From assembly GCA_934476515.1 (NCBI GenBank), contig CAKSNZ010000034.1, positions 1 through 20,577 of the forward strand: a stretch of DNA of 20,577 nt. Direction: 5' to 3'. The stretch is from an uncultured Ruminococcus sp. Lineage in GTDB: Bacteria; Bacillota; Clostridia; Oscillospirales; Acutalibacteraceae. Of this stretch, positions 7,118 to 14,391 are shown in pieces (positions within the stretch are counted from its first letter, which is position 1; each line of letters begins with the position of its first letter). Below the pieces are notes generated by a model. It saw only the letters and a list, made by a program, of their open reading frames with translations, did no database searches and was not told the DNA's origin. A program made the position numbers and the translations under genes.

Positions 7118-7233
7118 CTATTCATCAAATAGCATCCACGCTATCATAATTCGTCTGCCGTCATTTATTAAAAGCGTCTGAGGTGTGTAAAAGTCAAGAC
7201 CATAAGCAAGCATTACTGCTTTCGGTGTTTTTA
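7118..7233 (-). pseudogene. Short remnant of a GH32 sucrose-6-phosphate hydrolase/invertase
   Basis: Read on the minus strand from about 7233 to the TAG at 7120-7118: KAVMLAYGLDFYTPQTLL followed by INDGRRIMIAWM. The pair FDFY(A/T)PQT and GRRI(M/L)I(G/A)WM is a hallmark of GH32 enzymes, which split sucrose, sucrose-6-phosphate or fructans. Only about 40 of some 480 residues remain, with no start and an early stop. Together with the nearby symporter and polyol dehydrogenase remnants it points to a lost sucrose/fructan or polyol pathway. The motif is short but distinctive. Confidence 0.65.
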
Positions 7234-7235
7234 CA

Positions 7236-7260
7236 AAACGGCAACGGCGTGTTGCCGTTT
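7236..7260. repeat. Perfect 10-bp stem hairpin
   Basis: AAACGGCAAC pairs with GTTGCCGTTT around the loop GGCGT. There is no T run on either side, so it may be a degenerate terminator of the GH32 remnant region. Confidence 0.5.
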
Positions 7261-7300
7261 ATTCAGTAAGCGTTATATAAATAAACAACATAGAATTCGG

Positions 7301-7332
7301 GCGACTGTCTTTGGCAGTCGTTTTTCTTTTTT
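7301..7332 (+). terminator. Rho-independent terminator upstream of the amylase
   Basis: CGACTG pairs with CAGTCG around a 7-base loop that can close further by a G-U pair, followed by TTTTTCTTTTTT. It insulates the amylase from transcription coming from the left. Confidence 0.7.
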
Positions 7333-7506
7333 ATATATGAAATTTTTGAAAACTGTTAAAAAATACACTTAGCAAAAAGCATAATATAATAAAAATATAT
7401 TTGTATAACTTTCACATAATCAGTAATTTTTGTTATAAAAATTGCATAAAAAGTTGTGTGTAAATCTATTCAAATCGCCGTTTTATTTATAACTATATAA
7501 ATTAAT

Positions 7507-7556
7507 GAAAATTTAATGGAAATTTAATAGAAATTTTGTCCATAATGTGATACTAT
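7507..7556 (+). promoter_or_regulatory. Promoter region of the amylase
   Basis: An extended -10 (TG-A-TACTAT, 7548-7556) lies 55 bases before the start codon; no good -35 is visible at 17 bases. Directly upstream an 11-base unit close to GGAAATTTAAT is repeated in tandem (7507-7538), a possible activator or UP-element site. The preceding stretch from 7333 is AT-rich and otherwise empty. Confidence 0.4.
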
Positions 7557-7610
7557 AACTTTGTTAGGTTTTTCTAAATAAATACAAAAGTTTTGAAAGG
7601 AGTAAAACAA

Positions 7611-10600
7611 ATGAAATCCAAATTAACAGTAAAGCTTATAAGCGTGCTTGTTGCGCTTAGTGTGGTAATTTGCTGTATGTCCTTTGCGTTTGTCGATGTA
7701 TCGGCTGTGACGGTCAATGACAAAGCAACTGGTTCTGCAATAGCAGGCTCTGTTGTTGAAGACGACGGTTTTACTTGGGACAATGCAACAGTTTACTTTA
7801 TGCTTACTGACCGTTTCAAAAACGGCAACACATCAAACGACCACTCATACGGCAGAACACTCGACAAAGACGGTAAGCCGATTTCCGGCTGGGACACTGC
7901 TCCGGGCACATTCCACGGCGGTGACTTTGCAGGTATTACACAGGCTATCGAGGAGGGCTATTTCAGCGACCTCGGCGTAAATGCACTGTGGATTTCCGCT
8001 CCGTATGAGCAGACTCACGGATACTGCGACTCAGGCAATGGCCACTTTGCGCACTATTCATATCACGGCTATTATGTGCTTGACTATACCGAAACAGACG
8101 CAAACTTCGGTACACCTGAGGAGTTTGAAACTTTGGTTGACACTGCTCACGAGCACGGCATCAGAGTTATCATGGACATAGTTATGAACCACTGCGGCTA
8201 CAATACAGTAGCTGATATGGAAGAATATCATTTTGGTACACTTCTTCCAGGTGCAACTGATTTTAAGTATGTCATTGAAAATGTCAGTGATTTCAACAAA
8301 CATATTGATTACGAAACATCATCTGAAGACTGGGGCAAATGGTGGGGCCCCGACTGGGTAAGAAGCGGCCTTCCGGGATACACCGAGGGCGGCGGCAGTA
8401 ACGAATTGATGAGCCTCGCCGGCCTGCCTGACTTCAAAACAGAGCAGACAAAGACAGTATCTATCCCTCCTATTTTAAAAACAAAATGGACTCAGGAAGG
8501 TACATATGACCAGAAGGTTGCTAAATACGGCGACAACTCAGGTAGCGTTAGTGATTACCTAACAACATGGCTTTCTGAATGGGTTTCTAAGTATGGTGTT
8601 GACGGTTTCCGTTGCGATACTGCTAAGCACGTTGAAATGGCTTCATGGAAAAAGCTAAAAGATAAATGTGTATCTGCTCTTAAGACTTGGAGAGAGAACA
8701 ACCCTGACAAGCCGGGTGCAAACTGGCAGGAGGACTTCTGGATGACAGGCGAGGCTTGGGACAAAGGCGTTGGCTATGATAAATACTATTCCCAGGGCGG
8801 CTTTGACTCTATGATTAACTTCGACACCTGGGGCGCAGGCGTGCTTGCAAGTTCAAGAGTTGCCGGATTGTATCAGAACTATGCTGACACAATCAACACA
8901 AAGGAAGGCTTCAATGCGCTTTCGTTCATTTCATCACACGATGCGCTTTTAACCCGTGGTGATACAAGCGAAATGATTTACAATGGCTCGGCATTTCTCC
9001 TAACTCCGGGCGGCGTTCAGATTTACTACGGTGACGAATCAAACCGTCCGATGGTTGATGGCTTATCCTTTGACGGCGCCGGTGGTTCTGGTCACTCACT
9101 GCGCAGTGATATGAACTGGGACAGCCTTGACCAAACTGTTCTCGCTCACTGGCAGAAGGTTGGTCAGTTCCGTCACGACCATGTTGCAGTCGGTGGAGGC
9201 AGCAACACAATGCTTTCTGCAACAAACGGCGTTGCATTTGCAAGAACATATGACAAGAACGGTATTTCTGACAAGGTAGCAGCCGTAATCGGTGCTTCTT
9301 CAAATACAGATATAACTCTTGATGTTTCTTCAATATGGAGCGACGGTCAGCAGCTTATGAACACCTATGACCAGTCATCTGCAATAGTTACAGACGGCAA
9401 GGTAACATTTAACAGCGGTGAAAATGGAACAATTCTCATTCAGATGCCGGACGGCAAACCTCTTATGAGCGTAAAAGGCGCGGCAAAGTTCAAGGGTACA
9501 CAGACTGTTACGGTATCACTTGAGGAATGTGACAGCGCAACCTGCTCAATCGACGGCGGCAATAAGTTCGTTGTTAAAAACGGCACAACCTTTGAAATCG
9601 GTAAAACTGCTTACGAGGGCGACACAATCAAAATCACACTCGAGGCAACAAACGAAAAGGGTTCATCAAGAGCGGTTGCATCCTTCTATAAGATGTTTGA
9701 GAGCGAAAAAGAGCCGCCAACAGTCGATCCTGATTCTACAGTTCCTCCTCAGCAAGGAAAGATCTATGTAAAGAGCGACAGCGCACCTTATATTTATGCT
9801 TGGACAGGTGACAGCACAGCGCTTTGCGGTTCTTGGCCGGGAACACAGATGACAGAAAAGAACAGCGACGGCTACTATGTTATGGAGCTTAACACAACAG
9901 ATACCTACAATGTTGTTCTCAATAACGGCAGCGACGCACAGAAGAGCCGCGACTTCAAAAATCTCAACGGAGATACATATCTTGAAATTCCGTCAGGCAA
10001 TTACAGTGCGGCAAAGGTTATGGGCGGAAGCGGTGACGATTCGTCTGAAAAGTCAGTTACATTCACAATTAAGCCGTACAGCCCTTCGGCAAGCTATCAT
10101 CTCTATGTCTGGACTCACGACGATAGCTTACCGGCAGGCGGATGGCCGGGCATGAAACTTACAGAAAAGGACGCTGACGGTAACTATATATTCACAGTAA
10201 ACGGCTACGATAAGGTTAGCGCAGTCGTAGGTTTGGGCAGCGACAGCAAAAGGACCCAAGATATTACAGGCATTATCGACGGTTCCTGCATTGAAATAAC
10301 AAACGAGGACTGCACAACCTTTAAGCTCACTAAGCCTGAGATTGTTCTTTCAAAATTCCAGACGCTCAAGAAAGGGGCAAGAGAAGTACTTGCAATGACA
10401 TCAAGCGACTATACTGCCTCAAGCTGGAACAATGTTTCTGCTGTTATGACAACAGCCAATGAGCTCATCGCACAGGGCGAGGGCGTTGCAGACGAAGCGC
10501 TTGTTGAAAGCACACTTGAGTCGCTTATAAATGCAAAATCAGCACTCGTGCTTGCAAATGCAGGTCTTTCATATGCTGTTAAGGGCAAAACTACAATAGT

Positions 10601-11093
10601 TGGTGTTGCAGTTCAGGACGCAGACATCACTGTAACAGTGAACGGCAAGTCCTACACAACACATTCAGATGAAATCACAGGCAAATTTACTGTTGAGGCA
10701 ACTGCGCTCACAGCTTCATCTGTAATCAATGTTGATGTTGAGAGAAAGGGTCTGGCGTCAGAAACATATTCATATAATATGTCAAACGGCGATATAACAA
10801 GCTATATTCCACCTACAACAACTCAGACTCAGCCAACAACAACTTCTACAACAAAGCCTACTACAACATCATCACAGCCTACATCATCACAGCCTACATA
10901 CCAAATGGGCGATGTAAACGGTGACGGTGTTCTTAATGTTGCAGACGCAACAATTTTGCAGAAGTTTATCAATTCCAGACCTGTTACAATCCACGAAGAG
11001 GTTGCAGATGTAAACGGTGACGGAAAAATTGATATTCGTGACGTAACAGCAATTCAGAAAAAGGTTGCAGGTTTAAGCAGTGCGTTAGGATAA
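7611..11093 (+). CDS. Secreted dockerin-bearing GH13 alpha-amylase with two CBM26-like modules (amylosome component)
   Basis: ATG 7611 lies 8 bases after AAAGGAG; the product has 1160 residues. Signal peptide 1-32 (cleavage after DVSA). The GH13 barrel follows with all conserved regions: DIVMNH (Asp189), GFRCDTAKH (nucleophile Asp336), TGEAW (acid/base Glu381) and FISSHD (Asp444). It hydrolyses internal alpha-1,4 bonds of starch. Two CBM26-like starch-binding modules lie at about 716-805 and 815-905 (YIYAWTGD...WPGTQM and LYVWTHDD...WPGMKL). A FIVAR-like helical stretch, an Ig-like module and a Thr/Ser/Pro/Gln linker come next. The end is a type I dockerin (about 1098-1160) with two calcium loops (DVNGDGVLNVAD and DVNGDGKIDIRD). 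The dockerin would plug into a cohesin scaffold, as in the R. bromii amylosome. Codons are richer in G and C than in the flanking elements. Monocistronic. Confidence 0.95.
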   Translation: MKSKLTVKLISVLVALSVVICCMSFAFVDVSAVTVNDKATGSAIAGSVVEDDGFTWDNATVYFMLTDRFKNGNTSNDHSYGRTLDKDGKPISGWDTAPGTFHGGDFAGITQAIEEGYFSDLGVNALWISAPYEQTHGYCDSGNGHFAHYSYHGYYVLDYTETDANFGTPEEFETLVDTAHEHGIRVIMDIVMNHCGYNTVADMEEYHFGTLLPGATDFKYVIENVSDFNKHIDYETSSEDWGKWWGPDWVRSGLPGYTEGGGSNELMSLAGLPDFKTEQTKTVSIPPILKTKWTQEGTYDQKVAKYGDNSGSVSDYLTTWLSEWVSKYGVDGFRCDTAKHVEMASWKKLKDKCVSALKTWRENNPDKPGANWQEDFWMTGEAWDKGVGYDKYYSQGGFDSMINFDTWGAGVLASSRVAGLYQNYADTINTKEGFNALSFISSHDALLTRGDTSEMIYNGSAFLLTPGGVQIYYGDESNRPMVDGLSFDGAGGSGHSLRSDMNWDSLDQTVLAHWQKVGQFRHDHVAVGGGSNTMLSATNGVAFARTYDKNGISDKVAAVIGASSNTDITLDVSSIWSDGQQLMNTYDQSSAIVTDGKVTFNSGENGTILIQMPDGKPLMSVKGAAKFKGTQTVTVSLEECDSATCSIDGGNKFVVKNGTTFEIGKTAYEGDTIKITLEATNEKGSSRAVASFYKMFESEKEPPTVDPDSTVPPQQGKIYVKSDSAPYIYAWTGDSTALCGSWPGTQMTEKNSDGYYVMELNTTDTYNVVLNNGSDAQKSRDFKNLNGDTYLEIPSGNYSAAKVMGGSGDDSSEKSVTFTIKPYSPSASYHLYVWTHDDSLPAGGWPGMKLTEKDADGNYIFTVNGYDKVSAVVGLGSDSKRTQDITGIIDGSCIEITNEDCTTFKLTKPEIVLSKFQTLKKGAREVLAMTSSDYTASSWNNVSAVMTTANELIAQGEGVADEALVESTLESLINAKSALVLANAGLSYAVKGKTTIVGVAVQDADITVTVNGKSYTTHSDEITGKFTVEATALTASSVINVDVERKGLASETYSYNMSNGDITSYIPPTTTQTQPTTTSTTKPTTTSSQPTSSQPTYQMGDVNGDGVLNVADATILQKFINSRPVTIHEEVADVNGDGKIDIRDVTAIQKKVAGLSSALG

Positions 11094-11116
11094 AATGATA
11101 TAAATCTACCTTAATT

Positions 11117-11150
11117 AAAAGCCCCTTGCTTTAAACGGCAAGGGGCTTTT
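11117..11150 (+). terminator. Terminator of the amylase
   Basis: AAAAGCCCCTTGC pairs perfectly with GCAAGGGGCTTTT (13 bp) around an 8-base loop; it works in both directions because of the A and T runs. It begins 24 bases after the stop. Confidence 0.85.
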
Positions 11151-11303
11151 AGCAGGTAGTGGACTGAATTAATCCGGTCAGAAAGATTCATATAATAACG
11201 CATATTTAAAAGTTGGGCAGGAGTTTTCCTAATAAATTTTAATGAAATAATCAAACTGTACGAAAAAATATAGATCAATCGGTGAAATTTATCTATATTG
11301 CGG

Positions 11304-11309
11304 TATAAT
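11304..11309 (+). promoter_or_regulatory. -10 box before the OGG-fold-like gene
   Basis: A consensus TATAAT stands 36 bases upstream of the start. The position of a -35 (11281-11286, GGTGAA) is poor. Bases 11151-11303 hold no gene that I can support. Confidence 0.4.
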
Positions 11310-11344
11310 AAACATAAGAATAAATTTATAAGGAGATGAAAATT

Positions 11345-11773
11345 ATGGAAAAGATTACATTGCAAATTTCAGACTATGTTTCTATCGAAATTGACAACCC
11401 AACTGATGTGATGGAAAACTATAGTCAAGAATTTTACACTTACTATGAACACGAATACGAAATTAATTTTGAAGATGGCGAACTCACTAACAATAAATTA
11501 AGAGAAGTGGTGTTGGAAAAACGTTTTGAAGGTTCAAAAAACACTGATCTACAAGAAGTGCTGATTAAGGCTGCTTTGCTGGATATTTTTTATCGTACAC
11601 GCATTCCTGCAAATAATATTGTTCCGATAGCAAGACATATTAAAGCTATGAACATTGATGAAAGACTGTACAATGAAGAGATTGATGTTGATTTGGTAAA
11701 TGATATCGCATACTGGACATCAAAATATAAGAAAAAATCTTTGACAAAGAGAAAGAAGATGCGGAAGATTTAA
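11345..11773 (+). pseudogene. OGG-fold glycosylase-like protein, 5' part before frameshift
   Basis: ATG 11345 lies 9 bases after AAGGAG; the ATG at 11336 abuts that site and is unlikely to be used. The 142-residue product (MEKITLQISDYVSIEIDNP...) contains LLDIFYRTRIPANNIVPIAR and HIKAMNIDERL followed by LVNDIA. This pattern is familiar from bacterial proteins annotated as 8-oxoguanine DNA glycosylase OGG-fold family, whose role is not settled. The frame leaves family-like sequence at an A6 tract (11732-11737) and ends in a Lys-rich tail (KSLTKRKKMRKI) typical of out-of-frame reading. The missing remainder lies in the -1 frame directly after. One extra A in the tract would restore a single protein of about 248 residues. 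Confidence 0.6.
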
Positions 11774-12087
11774 ATATACAAATCAGCAATGTATATTCAT
11801 TCGCCTCGAAATATTGCAGTTGGCACAATCTGGAATATCCTATCGCTGACAGCTATTCAAAAGGGATGTTGTTTTATATAAACAAAGCTGATCCTTTCTA
11901 TAAAATAGGTGGCGTTAAAACGCCAATCAAGGTAAGCTTGAATGATTATAGAGTGTTCTATGAAATGTATATGGCGTTCAAGAAACGCTATTTTGGTAAT
12001 AATCCAGATATATCAAATAAAAAGATTGATACATATTTGTGGAAATATGCTCAAATCAAAATTATTGACTTGAAGAAAAATAATTAG
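11740..12087 (+). pseudogene. OGG-fold glycosylase-like protein, 3' part in the -1 frame
   Basis: From 11740 the -1 frame reads FDKEKEDAEDLNIQISNVYS, then FASKYCSWHNLEYPIADSYS and ends with KKIDTYLWKYAQIKIIDLKKNN at TAG 12085-12087. FASKYCSWHN-x-(E/D)YPI-x-DSY and ID-x-YLW are the strongest family signatures, and both lie in this half, so the two frames clearly once formed one gene. No ribosome binding site precedes an internal start (the first ATG is at 11866, inside the conserved part). After the TAG the same frame stays open another 34 codons (12088-12192, ...VDLKKGNERLSYYIKI...), which looks like a further remnant but is not recognised. Confidence 0.6.
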
Positions 12088-12212
12088 AAATGCATTGTAG
12101 ATTTGAAGAAAGGAAACGAAAGACTTTCATACTATATAAAAATTGAATCTGAGATGCCTTCATATTTAAAAAAGAAGTATAATCAGAAATAATAACTATA
12201 AAATGAAAAATC

Positions 12213-12262
12213 AAAGACTTGCACAGAATATTTTGGCATATCCGAAGCGTGCAAGTCTTTTT
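12213..12262 (+). terminator. Terminator after the OGG-fold-like gene
   Basis: AAAGACTTGCAC (12213-12224) pairs perfectly with GTGCAAGTCTTT (12249-12260), followed by more T. The 24-base loop is long for a terminator. From 12263 to 12421 there is no recognised gene, though one plus frame (LNINLKCTGEARRQARKF...) is readable for about 40 codons. Confidence 0.6.
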
Positions 12263-13113
12263 CTTATAAGAAAACTGTAGCTCTGCTCAATATCAATCTT
12301 AAATGTACAGGTGAAGCACGCCGCCAAGCTCGTAAATTTTGTTTGTTCGCAATAATTACAAAAATCGAAAGAGAACTGATTTACTGTTGCGTAAAATAAT
12401 GATATTTTTGTTATGAGTTGATTGTATGTATGCTCCGCTGCCGAAAAAGCGCTGATTATAAATATCCTCGATATCCTCAAAAAATATTCAGACAAAAACC
12501 ACAGGCTCAGCCAGAAGGATATAATTGATATTCTCGACAAAGAATACTGTATGAAAATCGACAGAAAGACTGTCAAGCGCAACCTGATTGAATTCGGGTA
12601 CGCTATTGAGTACAGTGAGTCAATAAGGCTTGTAAAGGATAAAAACGGTGAGGAAGTGGAAAGCAAAATACTGTCCGACTTTTATATCAACAGACCATTT
12701 ACAGACGGTGAACTGCGACTTTTAATAGACAGCGTCCTGTTTTCAAACCATATCTCATATTCGCAGTGCAGGGATCTTGTCGAAAAGTTTGAGGGACTTT
12801 CAAATATTTACTTCAGATCAAGGGTAAAGCACATTCGCAATCTGCCTGAGAATCAGCCGTCAAACAGTGAACTGTTTATGACTATTGAAACACTTGACAA
12901 GGCGATAAGCCGAGGCTTGCAGGTATCGTTTACATACAACTCATATGACATTGATAAGAAACTGGATCCACGCATGACAAGCAATAATGAAGTACGAAAC
13001 TACATTATTAATCCGTATCAGATTGTTGCTACAAACGGCAGATACTATCTTGTATGGAACTATGACAAGAATATTAATAACACAACACAAAATTTTATGG
13101 GCTGCCCAAAAAA

Positions 13114-13147
13114 GCGTGTAAGTGATTTCAAATTCCAACTTACACGC
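13114..13147. repeat. Perfect inverted repeat at the regulator/transposon junction
   Basis: GCGTGTAAGT pairs with ACTTACACGC around a 14-base spacer. It lies at the point where the WYL gene stops resembling its family, so it may mark the end of the inserted element. Confidence 0.5.
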
Positions 13148-13158
13148 CACAGAAACCG

Positions 13159-13183
13159 CCCCTCTGTCAACACAACAGAGGGG
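13159..13183 (-). terminator. Terminator-like hairpin after tnpV
   Basis: CCCCTCTGT pairs with ACAGAGGGG around a 7-base loop, 22 bases past the tnpV stop. No long T run follows, so its strength is uncertain. Confidence 0.5.
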
Positions 13184-13204
13184 TTCGCTGTATATTTGTT
13201 ATCT

Positions 13205-13555
13205 TTATCGGTAAATTATTTCAGCATTAACAAGTTCTCTCGTTCGTTGAGCTGCGTTATTCATTTTTCGTACCCACAGCATTTGGTCAGTAGTTTTTAG
13301 CTGCTCGGTGCAGCCTTCTTCCTTTGCAAAGGCTTGCACAAGCTCGTCGTACATCTTCTGCGCCTGTTCATCAATGTCGGCAAGGTATTCGTTCAACCTA
13401 CATTTTATGAGCAGGTTGGTGTAAAGAATCGGGCGACTTCTTTTGATATAGCGAAGGTGTTGTTGTCCCCACAAGCCGATTGGTCGGCTATCCTGTTCGG
13501 GCAGTGTTAAATTCGGAAGCAAATAGTCGCCCTGTTGTGTGTATGTGATATTCAT
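13205..13555 (-). CDS. tnpV: TnpV family transposon-encoded protein
   Basis: Start ATG 13555-13553 lies after AGGTGG with 8-base spacing. The 116 residues match the TnpV family across the length: ITYTQQGDYLLPNLTLPEQ, IGLWGQQHLRYIKRSRP, LNEYLADIDEQAQ and LKTTDQMLWVRKMNNAAQRT. The biochemical role of TnpV is not established; the family is carried on clostridial transposons and integrative elements, often near serine recombinases. Here it lies downstream of a 59-residue gene with only two bases between the stop and the ATG, so the two are translationally coupled. No recombinase or relaxase accompanies it, so this is a scar rather than a complete element. Confidence 0.88.
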   Translation of the reverse strand: MNITYTQQGDYLLPNLTLPEQDSRPIGLWGQQHLRYIKRSRPILYTNLLIKCRLNEYLADIDEQAQKMYDELVQAFAKEEGCTEQLKTTDQMLWVRKMNNAAQRTRELVNAEIIYR

Positions 13556-13557
13556 TT

Positions 13558-13737
13558 TCAAACCACCTTAATCTTGATTTTCTTGACTTTGGCTTTTGTG
13601 AACTTGATTATCAGTTCATCTATAACGTCGGTGTACTTTCCTCGTGAGATGAGATCATTTCTCAAATCAATAAGGCTGTTAATGACTGTACGCCGTTCAT
13701 CGGGTGATAAATATAAGTGATATCTCGGATTTCTCAT
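13558..13737 (-). CDS. Small 59-residue protein coupled to TnpV
   Basis: ATG 13737-13735 stands 7 bases after GGAGG, and the TGA at 13560-13558 lies just before the tnpV ATG (TGAAAATG). The sequence MRNPRYHLYLSPDERRTVIN, then SLIDLRNDLI and GKYTDVIDELI, ends in a Lys-rich tail (KAKVKKIKIKVV). Short proteins of this type (RYHLYLS...GKYTD...VDE) are, to my knowledge, regularly encoded directly before tnpV in clostridial elements. The predicted helix-rich basic protein could bind nucleic acid, but no function is known. Confidence 0.75.
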   Translation of the reverse strand: MRNPRYHLYLSPDERRTVINSLIDLRNDLISRGKYTDVIDELIIKFTKAKVKKIKIKVV

Positions 13738-13768
13738 TCTGCTACCTCCGTTTCATTTTGATGATTTC

Positions 13769-13774
13769 ATTATA
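13769..13774 (-). promoter_or_regulatory. -10 box of the tnpV unit
   Basis: TATAAT on the minus strand, about 32 bases upstream of the 59-residue gene. No convincing -35 was seen. Confidence 0.35.
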
Positions 13775-13830
13775 AACGGAGCTTACCCAAAAATCGAATA
13801 TGTGGATAAAAAATCTTTTAAAGACAGAAA

Positions 13831-13875
13831 AACGCCGCTTCAGCTTTTACACTGAAACGGCGTTCTGTTTTTGTA
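13831..13875 (+). terminator. Terminator-like hairpin in the transposon scar
   Basis: AACGCCGCTTCAG pairs with CTGAAACGGCGTT (13 bp, one mismatch) around an 8-base loop, followed by CTGTTTTTG on the plus strand. No plus-strand gene ends here. Confidence 0.55.
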
Positions 13876-13889
13876 TCAGAGAACACATC

Positions 13890-14220
13890 TGACGGCAAAT
13901 CCGCCGCTGAAAAAGTAGGTGTTCATCCAATACTTGTTTGGTGGAGATGAAGGAAGCCGGATTGAGGGATGAAAAGTTCCCAATGGGCAAAACCTCGGTC
14001 TGACGAACAGAAACTACATATAAGGCATACTTGAAACGGACGAGTTTCCCAATCAAAACGAAGTCCAATACTGCCCGAAATTTCAAGGTGTAAATGTAGC
14101 AGATATACGAGGCGAAGGTGGTAATGCTTACCCGAGGAGGTCTTGCAGGCGGCTTAATACATAAATAGTTTTGGGAAAACTGGATGCAGTTACAACTTGT
14201 CCATTGTTTCACAAAAGTCG
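13890..14220 (+). mobile_element. Probable group II intron remnant (domain I), no intron-encoded protein
   Basis: This 330-base stretch has no credible gene on either strand but reads like the domain I part of clostridial group II introns: AAACTACATATAAGGCATAC, GACGAGTTTCCCAATCAAAA, CCAATACTG..., and near the end GGTAATGCTTACCCGAGGAG with GTCTTGCAG. The order and spacing agree with what I remember of such introns. The 5' GUGYG end is not seen, and domains V/VI and the reverse transcriptase/maturase are absent. The right part (14150-14220) may be only loosely related. A covariance-model search would settle it. Confidence 0.45.
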
Positions 14221-14230
14221 GACAGCTCCA

Positions 14231-14259
14231 TTGAAAAATGTGAGAATTTATGCTATGCT
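14231..14259 (+). promoter_or_regulatory. Promoter of the sensor/regulator operon
   Basis: -35 TTGAAA (14231-14236), a 17-base spacer, extended TG and -10 TATGCT (14254-14259). It leaves a leader of about 125 bases before the first gene. Confidence 0.7.
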
Positions 14260-14312
14260 TTAATTTGAGTAAATGTACCTAATTCCGAAAGGTAAGGGAA
14301 AATAAAAATTTT

Positions 14313-14350
14313 CAAGGGGATATCCCCTTGTTGGTTACTATGTAACCAAC
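14313..14350 (+). promoter_or_regulatory. Two adjacent palindromes in the operon leader
   Basis: CAAGGGGATATCCCCTTG (14313-14330) is a perfect 18-bp palindrome. It overlaps by one base a second hairpin, GTTGGTTAC/GTAACCAAC with a 3-base loop (14330-14350). Both lie between promoter and first start codon, so they may be DNA-binding operators or RNA hairpins controlling expression. No T run follows, which argues against a simple terminator. Confidence 0.6.
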
Positions 14351-14391
14351 AAACAATCCCTATCAAGCAAAGAAAAAGTGAGGTGGCTTGC

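Larger units (their letters stand above)
12422..13300 (+). pseudogene. WYL-domain transcriptional regulator, truncated at the 3' end
   Basis: Residues 1-65 form a winged-helix DNA-binding part (ILDILKKYSDKNHRLSQKDI, DRKTVKRNL), and about 150-220 begin a WYL domain (AISRGLQVSFTYNSYD, YIINPYQIVATNGRYYLVWN). WYL regulators bind nucleic-acid or nucleotide ligands and often control defence or DNA-repair genes. Family-like sequence stops near 13080, after NYDKNINN; the rest (GCPKKRVSDFKF...) is translated transposon-scar DNA lying on the antisense strand of tnpV and its terminators. Normal members run to about 300-340 residues, with a C-terminal wHTH-like extension. The 5' end is also doubtful: the only start is TTG 12422 without a ribosome binding site, directly after an in-frame TGA. 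Confidence 0.7.

Noticed and set aside
8926..9333. Antisense frame of 135 codons within the amylase
   Set aside because: It mirrors conserved GH13 coding sequence and has low-complexity translation; no initiation site.
12211..12666. Minus-strand frame of 151 codons across the terminator and the WYL gene start
   Set aside because: It is antisense to a recognisable DNA-binding domain, runs through a terminator hairpin, and has no family features.
13847..14212. Minus-strand frame of 121 codons
   Set aside because: It is antisense to the intron-like segment; the translation has no protein-like pattern and starts without a ribosome binding site.
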